From positions 1 to 64,000 of the forward strand of contig JAIOYP010000008.1 in NCBI GenBank assembly GCA_021741155.1: a stretch of 64,000 nucleotides of DNA, in the 5' to 3' direction. Below, one piece after another: positions 50,920 through 58,912 of the stretch; position 1 is the stretch's first letter; the number at the start of each line of letters is the position of its first letter. Position numbers and translations under genes: made by a program. Under the pieces are notes generated by a model that did no database searches, was not told the DNA's origin, and was given only the letters and a program-made list of their open reading frames with translations. Source of the DNA: Flavobacteriales bacterium (lineage in GTDB: Bacteria > Bacteroidota > Bacteroidia > UBA10329).

Positions 50920-51879
50920 ATGCTTGTTTACTTCCTGTTTGCCGTTGGTTTTGTGCTGTTGATTAAAGGAGCTGATTGGCTCATTGATGGTGCTTCGGGT
51001 TTGGCTCGTCAATTCCGCATTCCCGAGATTGTAATTGGCCTCACGGTGGTTGCATTCGGAACGTCTGCGCCCGAATTGGCCGTGAATATTATAGCATCTG
51101 TAAATGGAAATAACGGCCTTGCCATTGGCAACATCGTTGGAAGCAACATCGCCAATATCCTGCTCATTCTTGGCATTGCTGCAATGATTCGGAATCTTAC
51201 CGTCCAAAGCAATACGGTTTGGAAAGAGATTCCGTTCAGTCTGTTTGCCGCGCTGATTCTGGGTTATATGGTGAATGACCGATTATCAGGCAACGCAGAC
51301 GTAGACATCATAACGCGCGCGGATGGTTTGGTGCTCATCGCCTTGTTCTTTCTGTTTTTATTTTACACCATTCGATTGGGAAAGAACAATCTGATGGACG
51401 AAATTCCAGAAGATGAAGGTCGTCCGCTTTGGAAATCTGGCTTGTTGATGTTAGTCGGACTAACTGGATTAGTCGTAGGTGGTCAGTGGATTGTTGATGG
51501 CGCAGTCTCTCTGGCCTATCTTTTTGGGTATTCAGAATCATTCGTGGGGCTGACCGTAGTTGCTGTTGGAACCTCTCTTCCAGAATTGGCAACTAGCGTG
51601 GTAGCTGTGCGAAAAGGCAATACCGATTTGGCCATTGGCAACGTCATTGGCTCCAATATTTTCAACACATTTTGGGTGCTTGGACTTTCGGCTGTTATTA
51701 GCCCAATGGATTTTAATGCTGACGACAACTTCAGCATCATGATGAATATAGCCTGTAGTTCGGTGCTATTTGCGCTACTTTTTATCGGAAGACGCCACAC
51801 CATTCAGAAATGGCAAGGTGCTTTTCTGCTTCTAGGCTACATGGCCTACATCACTTTTCTGACGATGAGTGGGAAGTAA
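50920..51879 (+). CDS. YrbG-like sodium/calcium antiporter (CaCA family)
   Basis: The 319-residue protein has about ten membrane segments in two homologous halves. The alpha-1 repeat reads GLTVVAFGTSAPELAVN and the alpha-2 repeat GLTVVAVGTSLPELATS, each followed by GNIVGSNIANI or GNVIGSNIFNT. These carry the ion-binding Glu residues, as in YrbG and archaeal NCX. It exchanges Na+ or H+ for Ca2+ across the inner membrane. Its stop lies 1 nt from the end of the convergent hicB gene. Confidence 0.93.
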   Translation: MLVYFLFAVGFVLLIKGADWLIDGASGLARQFRIPEIVIGLTVVAFGTSAPELAVNIIASVNGNNGLAIGNIVGSNIANILLILGIAAMIRNLTVQSNTVWKEIPFSLFAALILGYMVNDRLSGNADVDIITRADGLVLIALFFLFLFYTIRLGKNNLMDEIPEDEGRPLWKSGLLMLVGLTGLVVGGQWIVDGAVSLAYLFGYSESFVGLTVVAVGTSLPELATSVVAVRKGNTDLAIGNVIGSNIFNTFWVLGLSAVISPMDFNADDNFSIMMNIACSSVLFALLFIGRRHTIQKWQGAFLLLGYMAYITFLTMSGK

Positions 51880-51880
51880 C

Positions 51881-52276
51881 TTACGAAGCTTTGGAAAACA
51901 AATTGATCTCCGAAAGTTCTTGTCCAATTTGATGAATTCCATTCAGAATCTTCTCCGTTTGTTTTGCCGAAGGCTTCTTGTGTCCTTGAACATATTGCGA
52001 AAGCAGCGTTGCATTCATGCCTATTTTTTCTGCTAAGAATTTTGCGTTCAGCACCTTGTAATACTGGAAGAACTGCTGAAAATCAAACTCGAATCGAAGG
52101 TCTTCGTGTTTAATCTCAACCGTCTCTTCCTCAAAAAAGAGTTGTGCCGCCTCCAAAGCATTGTTCATGAGTTCGGGAATGGTTCGACCTGTTGTGAAAA
52201 CGGAGGATTCGTCCGCGTAAGCAGAAAAACCAGTGTCTGTTTTCTCAACGATGAATGTGATTTTCTTCTTTGCCAT
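51881..52276 (-). CDS. hicB: HicB-family antitoxin with HTH domain
   Basis: The 131-residue protein has an N-terminal HicB fold (TFIVEKTDTGFSAYADESSV) and a C-terminal Xre-type helix-turn-helix (FLAEKIGMNATLLSQYVQGHKKPS, about 82-105). It should neutralise HicA and repress the operon. It follows hicA by 10 nt, the common toxin-first order of hicAB. A palindrome upstream of hicA (52486-52501) is the likely operator. Confidence 0.88.
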   Translation of the reverse strand: MAKKKITFIVEKTDTGFSAYADESSVFTTGRTIPELMNNALEAAQLFFEEETVEIKHEDLRFEFDFQQFFQYYKVLNAKFLAEKIGMNATLLSQYVQGHKKPSAKQTEKILNGIHQIGQELSEINLFSKAS

Positions 52277-52286
52277 TTTCTACGCG

Positions 52287-52475
52287 TTAAAGGTCAATTC
52301 CTGCATCTTTCAGAATCTTCTTTTCCAATCCTCGACCCATTTCCTGACTGCCGTGATTGGGAAAGATGATAATTCCACTTTTTGTGTCGTGTTTCAACTT
52401 TACATGTGATCCCTTTTGAGAGACTGGATACCAGCCATCTTTTCTGAGTATACGTAAAAGCTGAGAACTTTTCAC
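52287..52475 (-). CDS. hicA: HicA-family mRNA interferase toxin
   Basis: The 62-residue protein starts at a GTG at 52475 and is typical in length. It has the dsRBD-like pattern SSQLLRILRKDGWYPVSQKGSHVKLKH with the catalytic His in GSHVK, then IIIFPNHGSQEMGRGL. HicA cleaves mRNA when free of HicB. A promoter-like TACCTTTA box lies 5 nt upstream. All key residues are present, so the toxin looks active. Confidence 0.88.
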   Translation of the reverse strand: MKSSQLLRILRKDGWYPVSQKGSHVKLKHDTKSGIIIFPNHGSQEMGRGLEKKILKDAGIDL

Positions 52476-52480
52476 AATGG

Positions 52481-52501
52481 TAAAGGTAAATAAATATTTA
52501 C
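52481..52501 (-). promoter_or_regulatory. hicAB promoter and palindromic operator
   Basis: TACCTTTA (52481-52488, minus strand) is one mismatch from TAnnTTTG and is 5 nt before the GTG start. It overlaps a palindrome GTAAATA-AA-TATTTAC at 52486-52501, a good candidate for HicB binding and autorepression. Confidence 0.5.
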
Positions 52502-52650
52502 TTTTTGGGTTGTCAGTAAATGGTTGTATTCCAACTCGGAATCAGTGAAAGAACATAATCACTGTTCCAAATAAGGAGCAGAATTATTATGAGAACAAAA
52601 ATCAGAAACACGGCCAAACTTACTTGCCCCAAGCATTTTGACCATTTCAT

Positions 52651-53697
52651 TTATCTATGCGCCCAATCAAACCCATCCAACTCCTCCAAACATTTTTGAA
52701 GGAGAAGAATACTCTTTTCGATATCGCCTTTATCGGCCATTTCGATGACTTGATGAATGTGGCGCGTTGGAATAGAAATCGCTCCTGAAATAGAACCACC
52801 AGCACTGTAGCGTTGAATGGCGGCTGTGTCGGTTCCGCCAGCGGTGAGAACTTCTGGTTGCCATTGAATTTTGTGCTTGTCGGCTGTTTTTTTCATGTAT
52901 TCTACCATGCGATAATCGCACACGGTTGAAGCGTCCATGATTTTGATGGCAGTGCCTTTTCCAAGCTCGGTAATTTTCTCGTGAGCCTGCGCTCCCGGAA
53001 CGTCATAAGCAATAGTGGTGTCTAATCCGAAACCGAAATCGGGCTGATGTTGGATGGTGGCGACTTGAGCTCCACGAATGCCAATTTCCTCTTGAACGGT
53101 GAAAACTCCGTACACGTCATACGGCACATCGCCCAAGGTTCTCAATGCTTCAATGAGAATGAAAACCGAAATGCGGTTATCAATGCTTTTGCAGTTGACG
53201 CAATTTCCCATTTCGATGAGTTTGCGCTCTCGTGTAATCACATCGCCAACAGAAATATACTTCACTACTTCTTCCTTCGACATTCCCATGTCGATGAAAA
53301 AATCGGTGGTTTTTGGAAGTTTGGCGCGTTCCTCGGCAGTCATTACGTGAATAGGTTTTGAACCCATTACGCCAATCAAATCCTGCTTTCCGTGAACGAT
53401 GACACGCTGGGCAGTCAGTGTTTTTGGGTCGAAACCACCCAATGTGTGGAAACGGAGAAATCCGCCTTCTTCGATGTGCGTGACCATGAAACTGATTTCG
53501 TCCATGTGCGCACCAATCATCACTTTTTTGCGCTCTTTACCGCGCTTGATGGCGGTTACGTTTCCGAGGTTGTCTATGGAAACTTCATCAACTAAAGGTG
53601 TGACTTCGCGGATGACAATGTCGCGGATTCGTTTTTCGTAACCTGGCGCACCTGCTACTTCGCAGATTTCGGCCATCAATTTTATATCTAAAGGCAT
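52651..53697 (-). CDS. M42-family metallo-aminopeptidase
   Basis: The 348-residue protein shows the M42 order of metal ligands: GAHMDEISFMV (His, Asp), a Gly/Asn region SIDNRISVF with the bridging Asp, QEEIGIRGAQ (catalytic Glu pair), DTTIAYDVPG, and a late His in IPTRHIHQVIE. These are tetrahedral cytosolic glutamyl or deblocking aminopeptidases (FrvX/YsdC/endoglucanase M type). It has no signal. It is transcribed alone from a promoter box at 53718-53725; the hairpin at 53778-53839 separates it from pyk. Confidence 0.92.
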   Translation of the reverse strand: MPLDIKLMAEICEVAGAPGYEKRIRDIVIREVTPLVDEVSIDNLGNVTAIKRGKERKKVMIGAHMDEISFMVTHIEEGGFLRFHTLGGFDPKTLTAQRVIVHGKQDLIGVMGSKPIHVMTAEERAKLPKTTDFFIDMGMSKEEVVKYISVGDVITRERKLIEMGNCVNCKSIDNRISVFILIEALRTLGDVPYDVYGVFTVQEEIGIRGAQVATIQHQPDFGFGLDTTIAYDVPGAQAHEKITELGKGTAIKIMDASTVCDYRMVEYMKKTADKHKIQWQPEVLTAGGTDTAAIQRYSAGGSISGAISIPTRHIHQVIEMADKGDIEKSILLLQKCLEELDGFDWAHR

Positions 53698-53717
53698 GGT
53701 TTTGTTTTTTGGAAGAT

Positions 53718-53725
53718 CAAAGCTA
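53718..53725 (-). promoter_or_regulatory. TAGCTTTG -7 box for the M42 gene
   Basis: An exact TAnnTTTG match on the minus strand, 20 nt before the ATG at 53697. Confidence 0.55.
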
Positions 53726-53777
53726 TTAAAAGGCTAGAGTTGTGGGGGAATGTTCAGCACGCGTATCTGACCAAAAA

Positions 53778-53839
53778 TGAAATGAGAAAGATGAAACTTG
53801 AAATACGGCACCATTTCAAGTTTCATCTTTCTCATTTCA
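53778..53839 (-). terminator. 27-bp perfect hairpin after pyk
   Basis: Arms 53778-53804 and 53813-53839 are perfectly complementary around an 8-nt loop. On the minus strand the stem is followed by ATTTTTGG, a T-run, 4 nt after the pyk stop begins. It fits an intrinsic terminator for pyk, although the stem is much longer than usual. Confidence 0.8.
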
Positions 53840-53843
53840 AATT

Positions 53844-55268
53844 TTAGTTGACCATACTCAGCTTCATCATGTTCGACTGGCCGCGTTCGGTAATTGGCAT
53901 GCTGGCAATGTTGATAACGAGGTCGCCTTCTTTGACCATTCCTTCGTGTTTGAGGCGTAGTTTGAGGTCGGCTATCGTGTGGTCAGTGCTCACGTATTTG
54001 TCGTAGAAAAAGCCGCGGACGCCCCAAACCAGACTGAGCATATTGAGTAATTGACGGTTGTCCGTGAATACGAAAACGTTGGCTTTTGGGCGGTAACTGG
54101 CAATCTTGAAAGCTGTATATCCCGAGTTGGTCATAGTGATGATTCCCTTGGCGTCTGATTGTTGAGCAAGCGTTACCGAGGTTTGACAGATGGAGTCGGT
54201 GATGGTGCGGTCGATGCTGGAAATTGGCTTTACCGTTCGGTGATAGATATCTCCTTTAATTTCTAGGTGGCGGATGATGCTATACATGGCTTTGACGACC
54301 AATGCAGGATGATCTCCAACGCTGGTTTCGCCACTAAGCATGAGTGCATCGGCTCCATCAAGTACGGCATTTGCTACGTCATTCACCTCAGCACGTGTTG
54401 GTGCTGGATTGGTAATCATGCTTTCCATCATTTGAGTGGCAATGATGACGGGTTTTGATTCGTTGATGCACTTTCTGACAATCATTTTCTGAACAACGGG
54501 AACTTCCTGCATCGGAATTTCCACACCGAGGTCACCACGGGCAACCATCACAGCGTCTGTTTCGCGAATGATGTTGTTGAGGTCTTTAACCGCTTCTGGC
54601 TTCTCAATTTTAGCAACCACTTTGCTCTTTCCTCCTTGTTCGTTGATGAGTTTTTTGAGTTCGATTACGTCTTCTGCCCGTCTCACAAACGAAAGCCCAA
54701 TCCATTCGACTTCGTGCTTCACTGCAAATTCCAAATCGGCTAAATCCTTTTCGGTAAGGCACGGCATGGAAATCTTTGTGTTCGGGAGGTTTACGCCTTT
54801 GCGAGATTCCATCAGGCCGCCATGTTCAACCGTAGTGGTAACCTCTGTTTTGCGGTCTGTTCCGGTTACTTGAAGCACCAATTTTCCATCGTTGATGAGA
54901 ATCGTATCGCCTTCGGCAACGTCTTTTGGAAATTCTGGATAGCTGAGGTAAACCTTCTTCGAATCGCCCACACATTTCTTAGTGGTGATGGTGAGTTGAT
55001 GTCCGCTTTTAATCAAAACGCCACCATTTTCTACTTCTCCTAAACGGATTTTTGGTCCTTGAAGGTCGGCTAGTAATCCAACGTGCAGACCCTTCTCGTC
55101 ATTGAGTTCTCTGACGTTCTTAATTATTTCAAAAACCTGCTCATGCCCACCATGCGAAAAGTTGAGTCGAGCGATATTCATTCCGCTTTCAATCAGACTT
55201 CGGAGCATTTCTTTTGAAGATGATGCGGGCCCGATTGTGGCGATAATTTTTGTTTTGTTGAAGCTCAT
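53844..55268 (-). CDS. pyk: Pyruvate kinase
   Basis: The 474-residue enzyme has the N-terminal TKIIATIGPAS and NIARLNFSHG, the catalytic lysine region VVAKIEKPEA, the metal and PEP site MVARGDLGVEIP and TQMMESMI, and a C-terminal allosteric domain. It makes pyruvate and ATP from phosphoenolpyruvate and ADP, the last step of glycolysis. It starts right after the IPExxxVDY gene (0 nt), with which it shares a promoter, and ends at the long hairpin. Length is normal. Confidence 0.96.
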   Translation of the reverse strand: MSFNKTKIIATIGPASSSKEMLRSLIESGMNIARLNFSHGGHEQVFEIIKNVRELNDEKGLHVGLLADLQGPKIRLGEVENGGVLIKSGHQLTITTKKCVGDSKKVYLSYPEFPKDVAEGDTILINDGKLVLQVTGTDRKTEVTTTVEHGGLMESRKGVNLPNTKISMPCLTEKDLADLEFAVKHEVEWIGLSFVRRAEDVIELKKLINEQGGKSKVVAKIEKPEAVKDLNNIIRETDAVMVARGDLGVEIPMQEVPVVQKMIVRKCINESKPVIIATQMMESMITNPAPTRAEVNDVANAVLDGADALMLSGETSVGDHPALVVKAMYSIIRHLEIKGDIYHRTVKPISSIDRTITDSICQTSVTLAQQSDAKGIITMTNSGYTAFKIASYRPKANVFVFTDNRQLLNMLSLVWGVRGFFYDKYVSTDHTIADLKLRLKHEGMVKEGDLVINIASMPITERGQSNMMKLSMVN

Positions 55269-55736
55269 TTAGTGCATTAGGTTTAAGTATGAAGAAGACG
55301 AATTTGGGTCAACACGTTTAGCTGCATTTATTAGCGGAATTAGGTTCAATTGGTCTTCAATATCGTTTAATTCTTCCTCGGTAAACTGGCCGTAAGCCAT
55401 AAAGAAGAAATCAACTTTCGGTTGGTCGGCTATGAGTAATTCAGGTTGCTCAGTAGCAAAAAGGTCGCCTTCTCGAGCAACTAAGTCTTTTACCAGTGGC
55501 TGATTACTAATTAGGAAATATTCCTTGTGTGTGATTTCGTCTGAATAAGTGAACTGTGCGTAGGTTGGTAAATGAGGATTTTCCTCTTCTTCAAGAAAGT
55601 CCTTTATCCTTACAAAGCTCGAATGAAAATGTTCATTCAACGCAAAACACAATCTGTAATCCTTCTGGTGACAATAAACTAAGAACAGTTCAAAGTCCGG
55701 TTCTGTAGGTAGCCAGTCGAGGGTATTCAGTTTCAT
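55269..55736 (-). CDS. IPExxxVDY family protein
   Basis: The 155-residue protein carries the family's conserved tract in the form DQPKVDFFFMAYG (about 113-125). The location between rnc and pyk is the usual one in Bacteroidota. It has no signal or catalytic motif and its function is unknown. Its start sits behind an exact promoter box, and its stop abuts pyk, so it heads the pyk transcript. Confidence 0.85.
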   Translation of the reverse strand: MKLNTLDWLPTEPDFELFLVYCHQKDYRLCFALNEHFHSSFVRIKDFLEEEENPHLPTYAQFTYSDEITHKEYFLISNQPLVKDLVAREGDLFATEQPELLIADQPKVDFFFMAYGQFTEEELNDIEDQLNLIPLINAAKRVDPNSSSSYLNLMH

Positions 55737-55746
55737 GTGTGTCGAC

Positions 55747-55754
55747 CAAAGGTA
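55747..55754 (-). promoter_or_regulatory. TACCTTTG -7 box for the IPExxxVDY-pyk transcript
   Basis: An exact TAnnTTTG match on the minus strand, 10 nt before the ATG at 55736, in the 66-nt spacer after rnc. Confidence 0.55.
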
Positions 55755-55802
55755 TTATTGATCGCATGCAAAGGCAATCAGAAGTTAAGAAATGATGGTT
55801 TC

Positions 55803-56522
55803 TTAAAAAGGAATGTTCAGGTTTACGCAAGCTTGTTTTGCAGCAGCCTGTTCAGCGTTCTTTTTGGTTCGGTCTGTACCCGTTCCGCTCGGTTTTCCAT
55901 CAATCAAAACCTGAATGGTAAAGGATGGTTGGTGTCCGTCAATTGTTTGACTCACCACCTCAAACTCAAATTTATGCTTGTCTTTTTGACACCATTCAAT
56001 CAAGCGGCTTTTGAAGTTTGCGTCTTCGACAAGTAACTGCTCTAGGTCAACGAAATTGTCCATCATCCTATCTAAGATGAATTTTTCTGCTGCCACAAAC
56101 CCACGGTCGAGCAAAATTGCTCCGACCAATGCTTCCAGCGCGTCTCCGCCTAAGGAAGAACCTGTCCTGTTGTTTTCGTTATTCTTTGTCACCAATTCTG
56201 GTAAGCCGAGTTTGCGAGAAAGGGCATTCAGGTTTTTTCTGCTCACAACTTTCGACCGTGTCTCAGTCAGAAAACCTTCATTTTCGAACGGAAATCGTTG
56301 AAAAAGATATTTGGCCACAACTGCGCTGAGAACAGCGTCACCCAAAAACTCCAAACGTTCGTTGCTGATGAGTGTTCCGTCAGCCAGTTTTTCTCCCGCA
56401 GATCGGTGAATAAGTGCTAATCGATAAACAGAAATATTCCGTGGAGCGAATCCCAAAAGGTTTCGCATGGCTTGAGTCAGTTCCTTGTCCTTACTGAAAA
56501 AGCTGCGAAGCGAATTGAGCAA
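55803..56522 (-). CDS. rnc: Ribonuclease III
   Basis: The 239-residue enzyme has the signature NERLEFLGDAVLSAVVA (about 53-69) and the second acidic cluster GDALEALVGAILLD, providing the metal-binding Glu and Asp residues. A double-stranded-RNA-binding domain forms the C-terminus (about 165-235, with KNAEQAAAKQACVNL). It cuts double-stranded RNA in rRNA processing and RNA turnover. It follows fabF by 11 nt in the conserved acpP-fabF-rnc order. Confidence 0.95.
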   Translation of the reverse strand: MLNSLRSFFSKDKELTQAMRNLLGFAPRNISVYRLALIHRSAGEKLADGTLISNERLEFLGDAVLSAVVAKYLFQRFPFENEGFLTETRSKVVSRKNLNALSRKLGLPELVTKNNENNRTGSSLGGDALEALVGAILLDRGFVAAEKFILDRMMDNFVDLEQLLVEDANFKSRLIEWCQKDKHKFEFEVVSQTIDGHQPSFTIQVLIDGKPSGTGTDRTKKNAEQAAAKQACVNLNIPF

Positions 56523-56533
56523 CGGAATACGAT

Positions 56534-57787
56534 TTACTGAACGAATTTTTTGACGATAACCGAGGCATTGTGACCTCCAAATCCGAACGTGTTGCTGAGA
56601 GCAGCATTCACAGTTCGCTTTTGCGCCTTATTGAACGTGAAATTCAAATCAGGATGGAACTCTGGATCATCATTAAAATGATTGATGGTTGGAGGAACGA
56701 TGTCGTTTTTCACCGCCATTACGCATGCAATGGCTTCAATCGCACCAGCGGCACCCAGCAGGTGACCAGTCATTGATTTGGTAGAACTGATGTTCAATTT
56801 GAAGGCATCTTCCCCGAACACTTCACGGATTGCTTTTGATTCGGCAATATCGCCCAATGGTGTGCTCGTTCCGTGAACGTTGATGTAATCGATATCACTT
56901 GGTTGCATTCCTGCATCACGTAGCACATTTCGCATCACGTTTATGGCACCTAATCCTTCGGGATGCGGAGCTGTGATGTGATGCGCATCTGCGCTCATTC
57001 CGCCTCCAACGATTTCGGCATAAATCTTTGCGCCTCGCGCCAATGCGTGCTCCAATTCCTCAACAATTAAGCATCCCGAACCTTCTCCAAGCACAAAACC
57101 ATCTCTATCTACATCAAACGGTCGAGAAGCCGTTTCTGGCGATTCATTCCGTTGCGAAAGCGCTTTCATGGCGTTAAATCCGCCAACTCCAGCTTCGTTC
57201 ACGGCCGCTTCCGAACCTCCCGAAACAATAATGTCAGCATGGCCTAATCGAATATAATTGAATGAATCAATCAACGAATTTGTGGAAGATGCACAGGCCG
57301 AAACCGTAGTAAAATTCGGACCGCGTAGATTCCATTTCATCGAAATATGACCGCCAGCGATGTCGGCAATCATCTTCGGAATGAAAAACGGATTGAACCG
57401 TGGCGTTCCATCTCCAGCGGCAAACTCCGTGCATTCATCATAAAAGGTTTGCAATCCGCCAATTCCCGATCCCCAAATAACGCCAGCACGATCTAAATTG
57501 ATTTTCGTTTCATCCAAACCAGAATCAGTCCAAGCCTCTGTGGCCGTTACTAATGCATATTGTGCAAAAGGATCCAGTTTTCTGGCTTCCTTTCTGTCAA
57601 AATAATCTTCAGGATTGAAGTTCTTTACCTCACAGGCAAACTGTGTTTTGAACTTCGAAGCATCGAAATGCGTGATTGGAGCGGCACCACTTTTTCCAGC
57701 AACCAGATTTGCCCAATACTCATCTAGCGTATTGCCGATGGGTGTCAGGGCTCCGATACCTGTTATGACTGCGCGTTTTAGCTCCAT
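56534..57787 (-). CDS. fabF: Beta-ketoacyl-ACP synthase II
   Basis: The 417-residue enzyme has the nucleophile Cys in VSACASSTNS, the catalytic His pair in VHGTSTPLGD and SMTGHLLGAAG, and the terminal GFGGHNAS. It condenses malonyl-ACP with acyl-ACP in fatty-acid elongation. It lies downstream of acpP, with an 83-nt spacer that holds a hairpin repeat. Length and motifs are normal. Confidence 0.96.
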   Translation of the reverse strand: MELKRAVITGIGALTPIGNTLDEYWANLVAGKSGAAPITHFDASKFKTQFACEVKNFNPEDYFDRKEARKLDPFAQYALVTATEAWTDSGLDETKINLDRAGVIWGSGIGGLQTFYDECTEFAAGDGTPRFNPFFIPKMIADIAGGHISMKWNLRGPNFTTVSACASSTNSLIDSFNYIRLGHADIIVSGGSEAAVNEAGVGGFNAMKALSQRNESPETASRPFDVDRDGFVLGEGSGCLIVEELEHALARGAKIYAEIVGGGMSADAHHITAPHPEGLGAINVMRNVLRDAGMQPSDIDYINVHGTSTPLGDIAESKAIREVFGEDAFKLNISSTKSMTGHLLGAAGAIEAIACVMAVKNDIVPPTINHFNDDPEFHPDLNFTFNKAQKRTVNAALSNTFGFGGHNASVIVKKFVQ

Positions 57788-57796
57788 TTTTAACTT

Positions 57797-57845
57797 AAAT
57801 ACCCGCTTCCCGTGTCCGCCTCAGGCGGGTAGGAAGCGGGTATTT
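57797..57845. repeat. Nested hairpin between acpP and fabF
   Basis: Outer arms 57797-57810 and 57832-57845 (14 bp, perfect) enclose CCGCCTCAGGCGG at 57816-57828. The structure ends 9 nt before the fabF ATG. It has no strong T-run, so it could trim or protect the acpP transcript rather than terminate it. Confidence 0.75.
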
Positions 57846-57870
57846 TCTTTTCCCTAATGAAAGGGGAAGT

Positions 57871-58107
57871 TTACTTAGCGTTCTCTTCGATGTACTTGAC
57901 GGCCTCGCCAACTGTACCGATGTTTTCAGCCTGATCGTCTGGAATAGCGATGTTGAATTCCTTCTCAAATTCCATGATAAGCTCAACCGTGTCTAACGAA
58001 TCCGCTCCCAAATCATTTGTGAAGCTAGCTTCTGGTGTCACTTCGTTCTCATCAACACCCAATTTATCAACGATAATAGCTTTTACTCTTGATGCAATAT
58101 CAGACAT
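57871..58107 (-). CDS. acpP: Acyl carrier protein
   Basis: The 78-residue acidic protein has the phosphopantetheine Ser in [10 protein letters not shown] (about residues 34-43) and the usual four-helix pattern. It carries growing acyl chains in fatty-acid synthesis and supplies acyl groups to lipid A enzymes such as the HtrB-like one here. It is the first gene of the acpP-fabF-rnc block. Confidence 0.96.
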   Translation of the reverse strand: MSDIASRVKAIIVDKLGVDENEVTPEASFTNDLGADSLDTVELIMEFEKEFNIAIPDDQAENIGTVGEAVKYIEENAK

Positions 58108-58234
58108 GATTATCTGTGTTTGGTAGGTTTTTAATTCGCGACAAACTTAAACAAATTTCAATTCTACAAGCCTTTGGTATGCGCACCGAGCAACGGTCTC
58201 AGGTTCAGCGCAATTCAGTTCAATAGTAGGATTA

Positions 58235-58364
58235 GGGCGTGCCCCCGATGAAAAATCGGGGTCGGGCCGTCCGCTATATCTTTTCTTTCCCTGCCGTTGC
58301 CTGAGCGAAGTCGAAGGCAGGCCAGAGGGAAAGAAAAGGATGCCGCTTCCACCCCTCACGCGGC
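58235..58364. repeat. Three-stem structured repeat element
   Basis: A closing pair GCGTG (58237-58241) with CACGC (58357-58361) encloses the perfect stem CCCCGAT/ATCGGGG (58243-58249, 58255-58261) and a long stem 58278-58292 with 58326-58341 (one bulge). The single-stranded pieces TCCGCTATATC and GGATGCCGCTTCC recur in similar elements I remember from flavobacterial spacers. It lies just downstream of ridA, between it and acpP. Confidence 0.7.
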
Positions 58365-58380
58365 CCCGTCTGCAAGCGTT

Positions 58381-58797
58381 TCAGATAGTAGCAATCACCT
58401 TCAATTCAATTGCAATAGGAGTAGGCAAGCAATTGATTTCAACGGTAGTTCTGCAAGGCAAATTATCCTTAAAATACTCAGCATAAACACGGTTGTAGGT
58501 TTTAAAATCATCCTTCATGTTCGTGAGGAAAACCGTTACATCCACAATCTTATCCCAGCCAGAACCCGAATCCTCCAAAATCATCCTCACATTATTGAAA
58601 ACCGAATGACACTGCTTCTCAATATCATACGACACGATATTTCCAGCCCCATCCAACTCAACTCCTGGAATTTTCTTCGTTCCACGTTCTCTTGGGCCAA
58701 CGCCAGAAAGAAACAGCAATTCGCCAACCTGTCTTGCGTGTGGATAAAGTCCAACCGGTTCAGGGGCACGGTTCGATTCAAATTTTGGAGCGCTCAT
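58381..58797 (-). CDS. RidA-family deaminase, 2-aminomuconate deaminase-like
   Basis: The 138-residue protein has the RidA fold with FLSGVGPRERGTKKIPGV, an ILEDSGSGWDKIVDVTVFLTNM tract and YAEYF, and the conserved Arg in PCRTTVEI. The N-terminal APEPVGLYPHARQVG and the insert after SGVGPRE are as in 2-aminomuconate deaminases (NbaF/AmnD) rather than enamine-type RidA. It would act after the ACMSD-like enzyme at 15316. It has its own promoter. Confidence 0.8.
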   Translation of the reverse strand: MSAPKFESNRAPEPVGLYPHARQVGELLFLSGVGPRERGTKKIPGVELDGAGNIVSYDIEKQCHSVFNNVRMILEDSGSGWDKIVDVTVFLTNMKDDFKTYNRVYAEYFKDNLPCRTTVEINCLPTPIAIELKVIATI

Positions 58798-58815
58798 GTT
58801 TCAGACAATTTTGGT

Positions 58816-58823
58816 CAAATATA
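58816..58823 (-). promoter_or_regulatory. TATATTTG -7 box for the RidA gene
   Basis: An exact TAnnTTTG match on the minus strand, 18 nt before the ATG at 58797. Confidence 0.5.
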
Positions 58824-58882
58824 AACAGCCTAAAGAACCTAACTGAAACACCAATTGTTCCGTTTACGGAAGCTAAAAGTGA

Positions 58883-58890
58883 TACATTTG
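58883..58890 (+). promoter_or_regulatory. TACATTTG -7 box for the threonine dehydrogenase gene
   Basis: An exact TAnnTTTG match, 22 nt before the ATG at 58913. A TTG at 58855-58857 is somewhat too far to be a good -33 element. Confidence 0.5.
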
Positions 58891-58912
58891 CCCACATACG
58901 CAGGTATAATTG

